Part shown: positions 6,504 through 13,855 of the stretch, in pieces | Layout of the letters: the number at the start of each line of letters is the position of its first letter | How positions within the stretch are numbered: position 1 is the first letter of the stretch | Source of the DNA: Bacteroidetes bacterium UBA1941 | GTDB taxonomy: Bacteria > Bacteroidota > Bacteroidia > Chitinophagales > LD1 | Assembly (NCBI GenBank): GCA_002336805.1 | Contig: DDEZ01000004.1 | Location: 1 to 18,210, forward strand | Direction of reading: 5' to 3' | Length of the DNA: 18,210 bases | Notes under the pieces: model-generated | Database searches by the model: none | The model's input: the letters and a program-made list of their open reading frames with translations, nothing else | Told to the model about the DNA's origin: nothing | Position numbers and translations under genes: made by a program

Positions 6504-7487
6504 CTACATCCGGCGGAAGTAGTCCACCGTGATCTCCAGCCCGCGGCCAAAGCTGAACTGCGGGTCATAACCCAGCAGCGTCCTGGCCTTGTCTATATTG
6601 GCCAGGGAGTTTTGTATATCACCCTCTCTCGGCTCTCTGTGCGTAGCCTTGTGGTCGCTGCCCAGCTGGGCGGCTATGCGGTCATACATCTCATTCACAG
6701 AGTAGTTCTCTCCATAGGCTATGTTAAATACCTCATTCACAGCAGCCGGATTGGTACAAAGCATACCGCGGATATTAGCCTGTACGGCATTTTCTACAAA
6801 GGTAAAGTCCCTGGTCTGCAGTCCATCTCCATTGATATATACCACCTCCCGCTTCATGATCTTGTCAGTGAAAAGCGGTATGACCGCGGCATAGGGTCCG
6901 TTAGGATCCTGATTGGGACCGAACACGTTAAAGTACCTCAGGCCGATGACATGGAAGCCATAATTGGCATGAAACACCTTGGCGTACAGTTCGTTAGTAT
7001 ACTTTGATACGGCGTATGGCGATAGCGGATTGCCTATCTTGCTTTCTACCTTGGGTAGGGTAGTTTCATCCCCATATACAGATGAGGATGAGGCGTATAC
7101 GAACATCCTGACCCCACTATCCTTGGCCGCTATCAGCATATTGAGAAAGCCTCCTACATTGATCACATTGGTACGTGCAGGGTCCTTGATAGACCGGGGC
7201 ACAGAGCCCAGCGCAGCTTGGTGAGACACATAGTCTATACCAGTGCAGGCCCTGCGGCAGGTATCAGAGTCTGTGATATCCCCCTCCATGTACTCAAAGG
7301 CCGGATTATCTTCAAAGGGCTTGAGATTCTTATAGTTGCCCGTCAGGAGATTATCCAGTACGCGTACTTTTTTGGCACCATATTTCAGCAGGTACTCCAC
7401 GATATTGGACCCTATGAAGCCCGCCCCGCCGGTCACGAGAAACGTCTTGTCGCTCAGGTCGGTATCATGATATCGGATGTCGTACAT
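6504..7487 (-). CDS. UDP-N-acetylglucosamine 4-epimerase-like SDR (WbpP/TviC type)
   Basis: The product has 327 residues, an extended short-chain dehydrogenase/reductase. The NAD-binding TGGAGFIGSN is at 19-28. The active-site region ASSSSVYG is at 132-139, with the YxxxK pair Tyr158/Lys162. QAALGSVPRSIKDP (90-103) is characteristic of the WbpP/TviC group, which interconverts UDP-GlcNAc/UDP-GalNAc or their uronic acids for polysaccharide. TRDFTFVENAVQAN is the usual C-terminal epimerase segment. The exact sugar cannot be read from sequence alone. It is probably cytoplasmic and feeds O-antigen, capsule or glycoprotein glycan synthesis. No other glycan-cluster genes are adjacent. The downstream PAP2 gene may be co-transcribed (68-base gap). 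A TATATTTG box lies upstream. Confidence 0.92.
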   Translation of the reverse strand: MYDIRYHDTDLSDKTFLVTGGAGFIGSNIVEYLLKYGAKKVRVLDNLLTGNYKNLKPFEDNPAFEYMEGDITDSDTCRRACTGIDYVSHQAALGSVPRSIKDPARTNVINVGGFLNMLIAAKDSGVRMFVYASSSSVYGDETTLPKVESKIGNPLSPYAVSKYTNELYAKVFHANYGFHVIGLRYFNVFGPNQDPNGPYAAVIPLFTDKIMKREVVYINGDGLQTRDFTFVENAVQANIRGMLCTNPAAVNEVFNIAYGENYSVNEMYDRIAAQLGSDHKATHREPREGDIQNSLANIDKARTLLGYDPQFSFGRGLEITVDYFRRM

Positions 7488-7515
7488 GCAGGAGTGATTT
7501 TAGTCTGTAAGCGGG

Positions 7516-7523
7516 CAAATATA
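7516..7523 (-). promoter_or_regulatory. -7 box TATATTTG for the epimerase gene
   Basis: An exact TAnnTTTG match on the minus strand, 29 bases before the start codon at 7487. The -33 region is not clearly conserved. Confidence 0.45.
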
Positions 7524-7620
7524 ATTATTGCCACCGATTAGCCACGCCTCTCTATCCTCTATAATATGTCAAAAAAGACAACTGTGGAAAAGTAGATTGG
7601 CGGTTTTAAAAGCGGGTTTT

Positions 7621-7646
7621 GCCGTAGAAGTCCACCACCCTACGGC
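7621..7646. repeat. Short hairpin in the epimerase/START-protein divergent gap
   Basis: GCCGTAG (7621-7627) pairs with CTACGGC (7640-7646) around a 12-base loop. It lies upstream of the START-gene promoter and well away from the epimerase -7 box. No T-run follows, so it is not a standard terminator. A protein-binding site or chance structure are both possible. Confidence 0.3.
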
Positions 7647-7675
7647 GAAATAAACGTAAATAACATAGCTCGGAT

Positions 7676-7705
7676 TTTGATAAACAAAATATTTATCTAT
7701 ACTTG
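7676..7705 (+). promoter_or_regulatory. Bacteroidota promoter of the START-like gene
   Basis: TTTG (7676-7679) and TATACTTG (7698-7705; one mismatch to TAnnTTTG) are separated by 18 bases, close to the family spacing. The start codon is at 7743. Confidence 0.55.
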
Positions 7706-7742
7706 TCCCTGATACCTATCACCAAAAAATACATTAAGACCA

Positions 7743-8123
7743 ATGGCCAGAAAGAAATTTACGTTAGAATATATCATTCGCTCCTCACCATCTATACTTT
7801 TCGGGTTTGTGACCAATCCGTCTAACCTTGCTCAGTGGTTCTCAGACTATTGCGATGCCAATGACAATTTTATCGTCTTCGGCTGGGGCGGCTCACGCGA
7901 GCAGGCTCAGATCGTAGAGTTTATAGAAGATGAGTATGTAAAGTATCACTGGCTGGATGGTCGCGATGGAGAGTTCTTCTCCTTCCGCATCTACAAGTCT
8001 GACATAGCTAACGATACGATACTGGAGGTCACAGACTTTGCCGACGATAAGGAGGTAAAGGACCAAACCATGCTCTGGGACAGCCAGATAGACGAGCTGA
8101 AGCATCAGCTGGGTGCGGGCTGA
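7743..8123 (+). CDS. START-like (SRPBCC/AHSA1-type) domain protein
   Basis: The product has 126 residues with no signal peptide, so it is cytoplasmic. The pattern is that of small Bacteroidota START-like proteins: an N-terminal strand KKFTLEYIIRSSPSILFGFVTNPSNLAQWFSD, then FIVFGWGGSREQAQIVEF, VKYHWLDG, FSFRIYKSD and a final amphipathic helix LWDSQIDELKHQLG, as in the helix-grip fold. The fold encloses a hydrophobic cavity that binds a lipid-like ligand; the ligand and role are unknown. It is divergent from the epimerase gene, with its own promoter, and converges with the GH35 gene across 28 bases with no clear terminator between them. Confidence 0.85.
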   Translation: MARKKFTLEYIIRSSPSILFGFVTNPSNLAQWFSDYCDANDNFIVFGWGGSREQAQIVEFIEDEYVKYHWLDGRDGEFFSFRIYKSDIANDTILEVTDFADDKEVKDQTMLWDSQIDELKHQLGAG

Positions 8124-8151
8124 TAGCCTCATTTCCCCATTATTTTTCCAC

Positions 8152-9987
8152 TTATCGGTTTACCGGATGATCGGTAGCTGTGATATAGTACTGTTGTTTG
8201 TGTCCCAGCATATCCAGGATTGAGATCTGGTTTTCACCTTTGTGCAGCCAGACACCGGGTACGTAGAGGGAATACTGCGGCCCGATCTCCCAATAGCGGC
8301 CCAGGTTGTGACCGTTTACCACTACTACGCCCTTGCCAAAGCCGTGCATATCGAGATACGTATCAGCTGTATCAGTGAGTATAAAAGCTCCTTCGTAATA
8401 CACCGGCTGCCCTGCACAGTATGGCACCTGTACGGTATGCGCAGGGATCAGATCATCTGCCACCGGAGTGACCACCCAATCATTTATAGCCTGTCCATTC
8501 AGTGTGATGCTTAGGGTCGCGCCCCTGTGATTTTCCCATAGCTTCTTGCCAAAGTTGATACGCCCCATATTCTCTACCAGTATTTTGAGCTTGCCGGTCG
8601 CAGGTATATTGACAGTGATATTCTTTCTCACTTTACCAGCAGGCATATCATGATCTATAGTTGCTATCAGAGAGTCATTTACATAGAGCAGGGCATAGTC
8701 TGTCAGCCCGGCGGTAGAGAGCCGTCCCTTTACTGCCTCGCTGAATGTCTTTTCATAGGACATGTAGCCGTATGGATGCCCCGCCTGCTCCATCGTAGGC
8801 GCATGTTTATAGATGAAAGGCTTGCGCCGCATGGTAGATTGCACGCAATTCAGCGCTATCTTATCGATACTCATGCTCCGCACCGGCCCTGGCACCTCCG
8901 CCAACTTCTCACCCGTATGCCTTTGATATACGGCTCTCAGCGAGTCATACAGCGGGGTTCTGTTACCCGCCTCCCCTATCGGCGCGCCATAGTCGTAGCT
9001 GGTGATCACCGGCCAGACATCATTCTGCGCACGGTGGTTGGCACCATTCCAGAAACCGAAGTTGGTACCGCCGTGTACCATATAGTAGCAAAAGGAGAAG
9101 TCCGTCTGCAGCAGTTCCTCGATATGCTTCTTATATGACTCCACATCTCTATGAAAGACATGCGCATCGCCCCAGTGCGTAAACCAACCGGCATACTCCT
9201 CCGGGATGTAGTAAGGCCCCTTCCTGCTATAAAACTTCTGCACGGTATGGTGCGCCACACGCAGGAATTTGCTGTCATTGGTCCCCGGGAAAAGGCCCTT
9301 GATATGCCCTAGCCGGGCAAAGTTGACCACCGGTACCACACCTCCGTCACAGGTGAAAAGTGTATGCGAGAATCCCTCCTTGCGGAAGATGTCTGCCATC
9401 CGCTCCATATAGATACGCCGCTGCCGGTGCGATACGGCAAACTGCCTGTCAAATGAAAAGGAGCCATACTCATTCTCTACCTGCGTCATGATGATATTGC
9501 CCCCCTGCTCTACGAAGAGGCCATCCACCTGCCGGTACACCTCCCGCAGATACGTGCGGCAGGAATCCAGAAAAGCGGGATCATTCGTCCGTACCCGCGT
9601 ACCGGCAAACCAATATGGCAGCCCTCCAAAATCCCACTCAGCGCAGGTATAAGGACCTGGACGCAGTACGATATACATACCTTCTTCCTTTGCCAGCTCC
9701 ACAAAGGCGCGTAGATCGTGATTATCATTCTTCCAGTCCCATACGCCGGGTGCGGACTCGTGATAGTTCCAGAAGACATAGATGGAGAGCGTATTGCAGC
9801 CCATGGCGTGGGCCATCTGTATGCGGTGCCGCCAGTACTCGCGCGGTATACGCGCATAGTGCATCTCCCCGCCATAGATGCGGTAGGGTTTGCCATCCAG
9901 CAGGAAGCTGCCATCCTTGATCTCAAAGGTGCCGGCTGACGCCGCCAACTCCAGCACCATAAAAAGCGCAAGTAAAAATCTATGCAT
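8152..9987 (-). CDS. Glycoside hydrolase family 35 beta-galactosidase, secreted
   Basis: The product has 611 residues with an N-terminal signal peptide (about 1-18). Residues ~25-340 are the GH35 (beta/alpha)8 barrel: YRIYGGEMHYARIPREYW, LRPGPYTCAEWDFGGLPYW (108-126), QVENEYGS with the likely acid/base Glu173, and PEEYAGWFTHWG with the likely nucleophile Glu263. The rest (about 385-600), including KGVVVVNGHNLGRYW, is the jelly-roll galactose-binding-like part usual for this family. It should release terminal beta-galactose from oligosaccharides or glycoproteins in the periplasm or outside the cell. No SusC/SusD, sensor or other hydrolase is adjacent, so it is not in a visible polysaccharide utilisation locus. 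The start ATG at 9987 is followed directly by a normal signal sequence. Confidence 0.94.
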   Translation of the reverse strand: MHRFLLALFMVLELAASAGTFEIKDGSFLLDGKPYRIYGGEMHYARIPREYWRHRIQMAHAMGCNTLSIYVFWNYHESAPGVWDWKNDNHDLRAFVELAKEEGMYIVLRPGPYTCAEWDFGGLPYWFAGTRVRTNDPAFLDSCRTYLREVYRQVDGLFVEQGGNIIMTQVENEYGSFSFDRQFAVSHRQRRIYMERMADIFRKEGFSHTLFTCDGGVVPVVNFARLGHIKGLFPGTNDSKFLRVAHHTVQKFYSRKGPYYIPEEYAGWFTHWGDAHVFHRDVESYKKHIEELLQTDFSFCYYMVHGGTNFGFWNGANHRAQNDVWPVITSYDYGAPIGEAGNRTPLYDSLRAVYQRHTGEKLAEVPGPVRSMSIDKIALNCVQSTMRRKPFIYKHAPTMEQAGHPYGYMSYEKTFSEAVKGRLSTAGLTDYALLYVNDSLIATIDHDMPAGKVRKNITVNIPATGKLKILVENMGRINFGKKLWENHRGATLSITLNGQAINDWVVTPVADDLIPAHTVQVPYCAGQPVYYEGAFILTDTADTYLDMHGFGKGVVVVNGHNLGRYWEIGPQYSLYVPGVWLHKGENQISILDMLGHKQQYYITATDHPVNR

Positions 9988-10034
9988 AGTAGTGACCTAA
10001 AGATAACCTTATACCACAAATCCTTATCTGTATT

Positions 10035-10083
10035 TCATTATTCTCTATTATAGATTATTCACGATTCATTATTCCCGATTCAT
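10035..10083. repeat. AT-rich 7-bp-period array upstream of the LptF/LptG gene
   Basis: Bases 10035-10083 divide into seven heptamers: tcattat, tctctat, tatagat, tattcac, gattcat, tattccc, gattcat. The 14-base pattern tattcNc-gattcat recurs twice without gaps. The array fills the gap between the divergent GH35 and permease genes and probably overlaps promoter sequence. Confidence 0.6.
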
Positions 10084-10140
10084 TAGTTTAGCCCCGCTAT
10101 CATATCACTGCCCAAAATATCGCTCTCACGCCACCTTCCC

Positions 10141-11589
10141 ATCAAGAAGTTTGACTGGCTGCTTTTCAAAAGTTTCATTGCGCCTTTTGTACTGACCTTT
10201 TGCATCTCCCTGTTTGTGCTGGTCATGCAGTTTCTGTGGAAGTATGTGGATGACCTTGTGGGCAAGGGCCTCAGCGGATGGATACTGGCACAGCTCATCT
10301 TCTACGCCTCGGCGCAGCTCGTACCTATGGCGCTGCCGCTGGCGGTGCTCCTCTCCTCTATCATGACGCTCGGCTCCCTGGGCGAGCATATGGAGCTGAC
10401 CGCAGCCAAGTCTGCCGGTATCTCCCTGCTGCGTATCATGCTGCCGGTATTTGTAGCCGTTTTCTTCATCAGCATTTTCGCCTTCTTCTTTTCCAATAAT
10501 ATACTGCCTATAGCCAACCTGAAGCGGAACGTATTGATCTACGACATCCAGCACCAGAAGCCCACCGTGGCGATCAAGGAGGGTATCTTCTTCAATGAGA
10601 TAGACGGCTTCAGCCTGCGTGTGACCAAAAAGAATGAGGACAGCAACCTGCTCTACAATATCCTGGTCTATGACCATACCAGCGGGCAGGGAGATGACCA
10701 CATCATCACTGCTGAGCGTGGCGCTATGACGCAGGACGACCGCCACATGGCCCTCACCCTACACCTGGAGCATGGCGATGAGTACAAGGAGGTGCAGCCC
10801 AAGAAACCTGACCAGCAGAACTATGAGATGTACCACACCAGCTTTGGCTCGTGGGAGAAAAAATTTGACCTCTCGCGCTTTAAGCTCACGCGTACGGATG
10901 AGAACTTCTTTAAGGACATGAAGCAGATGATGAATGTGCCCCAGCTGGTGCATCAGATAGATACTATAAACATAGAGCGCGAGAGCCTGGTCCGGAGCCT
11001 GCATGGCTACATGCAGCCATACTACGGCGGTATGCGTACTGGTCTCGACACCCTGCAGCAGCTGCCCCGGCCCGGCAATGTAAACTTCAATCTCGGCTTT
11101 CACACCGCCGAGGATATGCTGCGTACCTTCACTGCCTCTGAGCAAAACAAGATCATGGAGCGCGCCCTGACCCAGGCGCGCAATATCAAGAACTACGCAG
11201 ATATCGTATCAAAGCAGTTGGACTTCAAAAACTCAGAGATCGTAAAGCACGAGATAGAGATCTACCGCAAGTTTACCCTATCTATCGCCTGCATGGTACT
11301 CTTCCTGATAGGTGCCCCGCTGGGCTCCATCATCCGCAAGGGTGGACTGGGCTGGCCCCTCTTCTATTCTATCATCTTCTTTATCATCTATCACGTCACC
11401 TCTATCATAGGTGAGAAGACAGCTGAGAAAATGGTGATCAGCGCACCTATGGGTATGTGGATGGCTACCATGGTGCTCACACCTATCGGCGTCTTCCTCA
11501 CGTACAAGGCCGCCAATGACTCCAAGCTATTTGATATAGACTCCTACCTCAGGTTCTTCAAGAAGCTGAAACCATCCAAGGCTCAGTGA
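10141..11589 (+). CDS. LptF/LptG family LPS-transport permease (non-standard start codon)
   Basis: This is a six-span LptF/LptG (YjgP/YjgQ) permease, the inner-membrane part of the LptB2FGC complex that extracts LPS and passes it to the periplasmic bridge. N-terminal spans include LFVLVMQFLWKYVDDLVGKGL and FISIFAFFFSNNILP. A periplasmic beta-jellyroll region (about 115-340 of the conventional numbering) is followed by the C-terminal spans SIACMVLFLIGAPLGSIIRKGGLGWPL. The first standard in-frame start is GTG at 10216, but that would cut off half of the first membrane helix. The frame is open and helix-like further upstream (IKKFDWLLFKSFIAPFVLTF), back to a stop at 10084. No in-frame ATG, GTG or TTG exists there, so I place the start at ATC 10141 by analogy with family N-termini. 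A non-standard start or a sequence error are both possible. Confidence 0.85.
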   Translation: MKKFDWLLFKSFIAPFVLTFCISLFVLVMQFLWKYVDDLVGKGLSGWILAQLIFYASAQLVPMALPLAVLLSSIMTLGSLGEHMELTAAKSAGISLLRIMLPVFVAVFFISIFAFFFSNNILPIANLKRNVLIYDIQHQKPTVAIKEGIFFNEIDGFSLRVTKKNEDSNLLYNILVYDHTSGQGDDHIITAERGAMTQDDRHMALTLHLEHGDEYKEVQPKKPDQQNYEMYHTSFGSWEKKFDLSRFKLTRTDENFFKDMKQMMNVPQLVHQIDTINIERESLVRSLHGYMQPYYGGMRTGLDTLQQLPRPGNVNFNLGFHTAEDMLRTFTASEQNKIMERALTQARNIKNYADIVSKQLDFKNSEIVKHEIEIYRKFTLSIACMVLFLIGAPLGSIIRKGGLGWPLFYSIIFFIIYHVTSIIGEKTAEKMVISAPMGMWMATMVLTPIGVFLTYKAANDSKLFDIDSYLRFFKKLKPSKAQ

Positions 11590-11618
11590 CCAAACGCTGC
11601 ACAGGGCACAAAAAGAAA

Positions 11619-11655
11619 GCCCCATACAGTGAAGTATGAGGCGTAATAATTTTTT
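11619..11655 (+). terminator. Terminator of the LptF/LptG gene
   Basis: The arms GCCCCATAC (11619-11627) and GTATGAGGC (11634-11642) pair with one mismatch. A T-rich tail (11650-11655) follows. It begins 30 bases after the stop codon. Confidence 0.6.
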
Positions 11656-11715
11656 CAGGTGGTAAAGGAGATGCTTAAATTGGGTTAAGCTATACTTGTG
11701 TTTCCTTGTGTGCGA

Positions 11716-11967
11716 TTATTCTTCCGGACGTGGCTTAGCCTCGTTTACGCGCAGGCTACGATCCAGCAGCATGTAGCCATTCAGGCCATCGATAGCTGAC
11801 TTAGCGGCATTGTCATCAGGCATTTCTACGAAACCGAAGCCCTTGCTGCGGCGTGTTTCTTTGTCCTTGATGATCTTGACTGAAGACACCTCACCATACT
11901 TTTCAAAAGCAGCTTGCAGGTCTTCTTCCCTAGCGCGGAAATTGATGTTACTAACGTAAATGTTCAT
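11716..11967 (-). CDS. Small RRM RNA-binding protein
   Basis: The product has 83 residues, a single RNA-recognition motif. RNP2 is IYVSNI (3-8) and RNP1 is KGFGFVEM (42-49), which carry the aromatic residues that stack on RNA bases. A short acidic and basic tail ends the protein. Such proteins are common in Bacteroidota and cyanobacteria; Bacteroides members have been linked to post-transcriptional control of surface-polysaccharide and glycan genes, and cyanobacterial ones to cold response. A specific target is not visible here. The gene is divergent from rpsT. It has a TATATTTG box and a leader of about 95 bases, and a palindromic half-site array sits at its -33 region, so transcription is probably regulated. 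Confidence 0.95.
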   Translation of the reverse strand: MNIYVSNINFRAREEDLQAAFEKYGEVSSVKIIKDKETRRSKGFGFVEMPDDNAAKSAIDGLNGYMLLDRSLRVNEAKPRPEE

Positions 11968-12067
11968 AATGAGTTAAACAGATTGGTTAAAAAATCGTCT
12001 TAGAAAAATAGGCCCACCGATCTGTGGAAACGCCAGTGCTGATGGGACTACCTTACCAAAACTGATT

Positions 12068-12075
12068 CAAATATA
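12068..12075 (-). promoter_or_regulatory. -7 box TATATTTG for the RRM gene
   Basis: An exact TAnnTTTG match on the minus strand, implying a leader of roughly 95 bases before the ATG at 11967. Confidence 0.5.
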
Positions 12076-12087
12076 AATAAGCAAGTT

Positions 12088-12118
12088 AAAAATGTAAACA
12101 TTTTTACAAAAATGTTTA
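12088..12118. promoter_or_regulatory. Three-half-site operator-like element between the RRM gene and rpsT
   Basis: Three alternating half-sites AAAAATGT (12088-12095), ACATTTTT (12098-12105) and AAAAATGT (12108-12115) are separated by two bases each. They therefore repeat every 10 bases, one helical turn. The last two belong to an 11-bp-arm palindrome (12095-12105 with 12108-12118). The element covers the -33 position of the RRM promoter and lies upstream of the rpsT promoter. Confidence 0.5.
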
Positions 12119-12142
12119 TAACCTAAATTATTCCTGACTCTA

Positions 12143-12172
12143 TTGGTTTTCCCAAAAAGAAGTTTACATTTG
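12143..12172 (+). promoter_or_regulatory. Bacteroidota promoter of rpsT
   Basis: TTGG (12143-12146) and TACATTTG (12165-12172, exact TAnnTTTG) are separated by 18 bases. The ATG at 12198 follows after a short A-rich leader. Confidence 0.65.
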
Positions 12173-12197
12173 CATTCCTTTTAGAAAAATAGAAGCA

Positions 12198-12455
12198 ATG
12201 GCTAACCACAAATCAGCAGAAAAAAGAATCCGCCAAAACAGCAAGAGAAGGCTGGCTAACAGATATTTCGGCAAGACCACTCGTAACCTGATCCGCGACT
12301 TCCGCGCTGCGGACAAGCAGGCTGACGCTCAGAAGGCGCTCCCTAAGGTGGTATCACTCCTGGATAAGCTCGCTAAGAGGGGGAATATCCACAAGAACAA
12401 GGCTTCTAACCTGAAGTCTAAGCTCACGAGAAGAATCGCTGGTCTCAAGAAGTAA
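12198..12455 (+). CDS. rpsT: Small ribosomal subunit protein bS20
   Basis: The product has 85 residues, the normal S20 length, and is strongly basic. MANHKSAEKRIRQNSKRRLANR at the N-terminus and the closing LKSKLTRRIAGLKK are typical of bS20, a three-helix protein that binds 16S rRNA helices 9, 11 and 44 early in 30S assembly. The gene is monocistronic, with a TTGG/TACATTTG promoter and a strong terminator. It is divergent from an RRM gene. Confidence 0.97.
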   Translation: MANHKSAEKRIRQNSKRRLANRYFGKTTRNLIRDFRAADKQADAQKALPKVVSLLDKLAKRGNIHKNKASNLKSKLTRRIAGLKK

Positions 12456-12481
12456 TTCTGGCCCCGACATCATAATTAGAG

Positions 12482-12515
12482 ATCCTCTGCCCATCAGGCA
12501 GGGGATTTTCTTTTT
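12482..12515 (+). terminator. Rho-independent terminator of rpsT
   Basis: The arms ATCCTCTGCC (12482-12491) and GGCAGGGGAT (12497-12506) form a 10-bp stem with one T-G wobble and a five-base loop, followed by a T-rich tail. Confidence 0.87.
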
Positions 12516-12523
12516 GGGACAAG

Positions 12524-12565
12524 AGAGCCGAGAGTCAAGAACCAAGAGTCAAGAACCAGGAAGAA
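12524..12565. repeat. Heptamer array, first side of the palindrome
   Basis: Six consecutive 7-mers: agagccg, agagtca, agaacca, agagtca, agaacca, ggaagaa. The 14-base unit agagtcaagaacca occurs twice exactly (12531-12544, 12545-12558). Confidence 0.7.
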
Positions 12566-12595
12566 ACAAAAGATAGGACGGTAGTGCGCTGTGCT

Positions 12596-12623
12596 GTAGT
12601 GTCAGGTCGCGACCTGACACTAC
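12596..12623. repeat. Perfect 28-bp palindrome
   Basis: The left arm GTAGTGTCAGGTCG (12596-12609) is followed directly by its exact reverse complement (12610-12623), with no loop and centre TCGCGA. There is no T-run, so it is not a terminator. It looks like a REP-type or protein-binding element. GTAGTG also occurs 15 bases upstream. Confidence 0.75.
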
Positions 12624-12656
12624 CCAATGATCCTGTATATCCAAATTTGTCGTGCC

Positions 12657-12740
12657 CAGCATCCTGCAACCAGTATCCTGCAACCAGTATCCCGTATCCA
12701 GTATCCCCTATCCGGTATCCGGCATCCAGTATCCAGCCTC
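12657..12740. repeat. 14-bp tandem repeat, six degenerate units (7-bp sub-period)
   Basis: Six contiguous 14-base units begin at 12657, 12671, 12685, 12699, 12713 and 12727, with consensus cagtatccNgNatc. Each splits into two similar heptamers. The last unit touches the stop codon (12740-12742) of the minus-strand gene, so the array is its immediate 3' flank. Confidence 0.75.
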
Positions 12741-13855
12741 TAGTGCTCCACCTGAGTAGGTAGCGTCGGTTGCTTCTTAGGTATGCCAAATAGCGGCGCC
12801 GGGATAGGCGGATTGTCATCCTCATTGATGGCAAAGTTGAAGACCTTCTCTACCCACTCCCAGTGGTTGGTCATCCACTTAAAACCCTCGTAGGTGCCAT
12901 CCTGCGTATAGGCCAGGTAGACGCCGTTGGCCTTGGGGTCTGGCGGCGCCAGGTGGTCAAAGACGATCATCTCCTTGTTATTGTCATAGTTCAGCGTCGG
13001 TGAGGCATTCCACTTATACTCTATAAAGAAGCGGTCCAGCGTATCGCGCACCTTGCGCCTGTTGCTATCTGTAGAGCAGAAGAGCGGCGCGCCAAATCTT
13101 GGCTCTCCATTGGCGTCAAAGGTCAGGATATCTACCACCTTGCGGCGTGAGATGAAGTCTGCCGCCTCAAATCCAAAGAGCGTATAGAAAGTCTTTTTAT
13201 TATAGGTGCGCTCTATGATGCGGTAGTAGATCTGGCCGTACCAATTATCCCGCGTCAGTACCTGCTGCGTGTGAAATGGCAGTGTATCTCTGAGGTCGCG
13301 CAGTGGATAGATCTTCATCTTGGCAGAGCGCATCTGTATCACACCATAGTAGCGGAAGCGCCCCTTGGGGAAGTGCATCTGCCAGGTCAGGATGCGAAAG
13401 GTGCTATCGGGCGGGTAGATCTTAGACACCTCCGTGAGCGAGTCAAAGGGATAGTAGAAAGAGTTGTCCATCTTGAGCGCCGATATCAGCTTGGGTATGA
13501 ACTGGTAGCAGGCCTGCCTCCGCCGCTCAAAGCGTTTCTTCTCCGCCACGGTATCTACCTTAGGCAGTGGTTTGATGTAGACATTGGTGTCCTCCTTGCC
13601 CGAGGCCATACTGAGTATCACGGCACCGGCGTAGTCTATGCTCTTCTCCTCCACCTTCACCGTACTATCATAGAGCACGATATTGAGCAGGCGCTGTAGC
13701 GAGTCCTCCAGCTTGACCATATGTGCCTGGTCTGCGCGGGAGAGGTGCGGCTGCTGCATCGTGACCGGCAGCAGCGTAGGGCGCGGCGGCACACCACGCT
13801 GGGCTACAGTGGTCAGGGAGATGCATAGCAGGAGGAATAGCCAGAGTCGCTTCAT
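12740..13855 (-). CDS. Secreted Bacteroidota protein of unknown function
   Basis: I take the ATG at 13855, which starts a signal peptide (MKRLWLFLLLCISLTTVAQ) and gives 371 residues. An upstream in-frame ATG at 13957 would add 34 residues of no signal-like character. The mature protein has no domain I recognise. It is rich in aromatic and charged residues, with many Tyr/Phe-Arg pairs (RFRYYGVIQMRS, YGQIYYRIIERTYN, TFYTLFGFEAADF) that suggest beta structure, and a Pro-rich end (PPIPAPLFGIPKKQPTLP). An N-terminal part (about 45-110) is probably helical (HMVKLEDSLQRLL). It is likely periplasmic or outer-membrane associated. It is divergent from an L,D-transpeptidase gene. A tandem repeat abuts its stop codon; no terminator hairpin is evident. 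Confidence 0.8.
   Translation of the reverse strand: MKRLWLFLLLCISLTTVAQRGVPPRPTLLPVTMQQPHLSRADQAHMVKLEDSLQRLLNIVLYDSTVKVEEKSIDYAGAVILSMASGKEDTNVYIKPLPKVDTVAEKKRFERRRQACYQFIPKLISALKMDNSFYYPFDSLTEVSKIYPPDSTFRILTWQMHFPKGRFRYYGVIQMRSAKMKIYPLRDLRDTLPFHTQQVLTRDNWYGQIYYRIIERTYNKKTFYTLFGFEAADFISRRKVVDILTFDANGEPRFGAPLFCSTDSNRRKVRDTLDRFFIEYKWNASPTLNYDNNKEMIVFDHLAPPDPKANGVYLAYTQDGTYEGFKWMTNHWEWVEKVFNFAINEDDNPPIPAPLFGIPKKQPTLPTQVEH

Noticed and set aside
12000..12192. Direct repeat TTAGAAAAATAG at 12000-12011 and 12181-12192
   Set aside because: The sequence is A-rich and short, and lies in leaders of opposite genes; chance is a sufficient explanation.
12524..12740. CRISPR-like array
   Set aside because: The units are 7-14 bases, contiguous and degenerate, with no unique spacers and no cas genes nearby.
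12535..12834. 99-codon minus-strand open frame running through the tandem repeat
   Set aside because: The product only reflects the 7/14-bp repeat period and overlaps the end of the real gene; no signal or start context.
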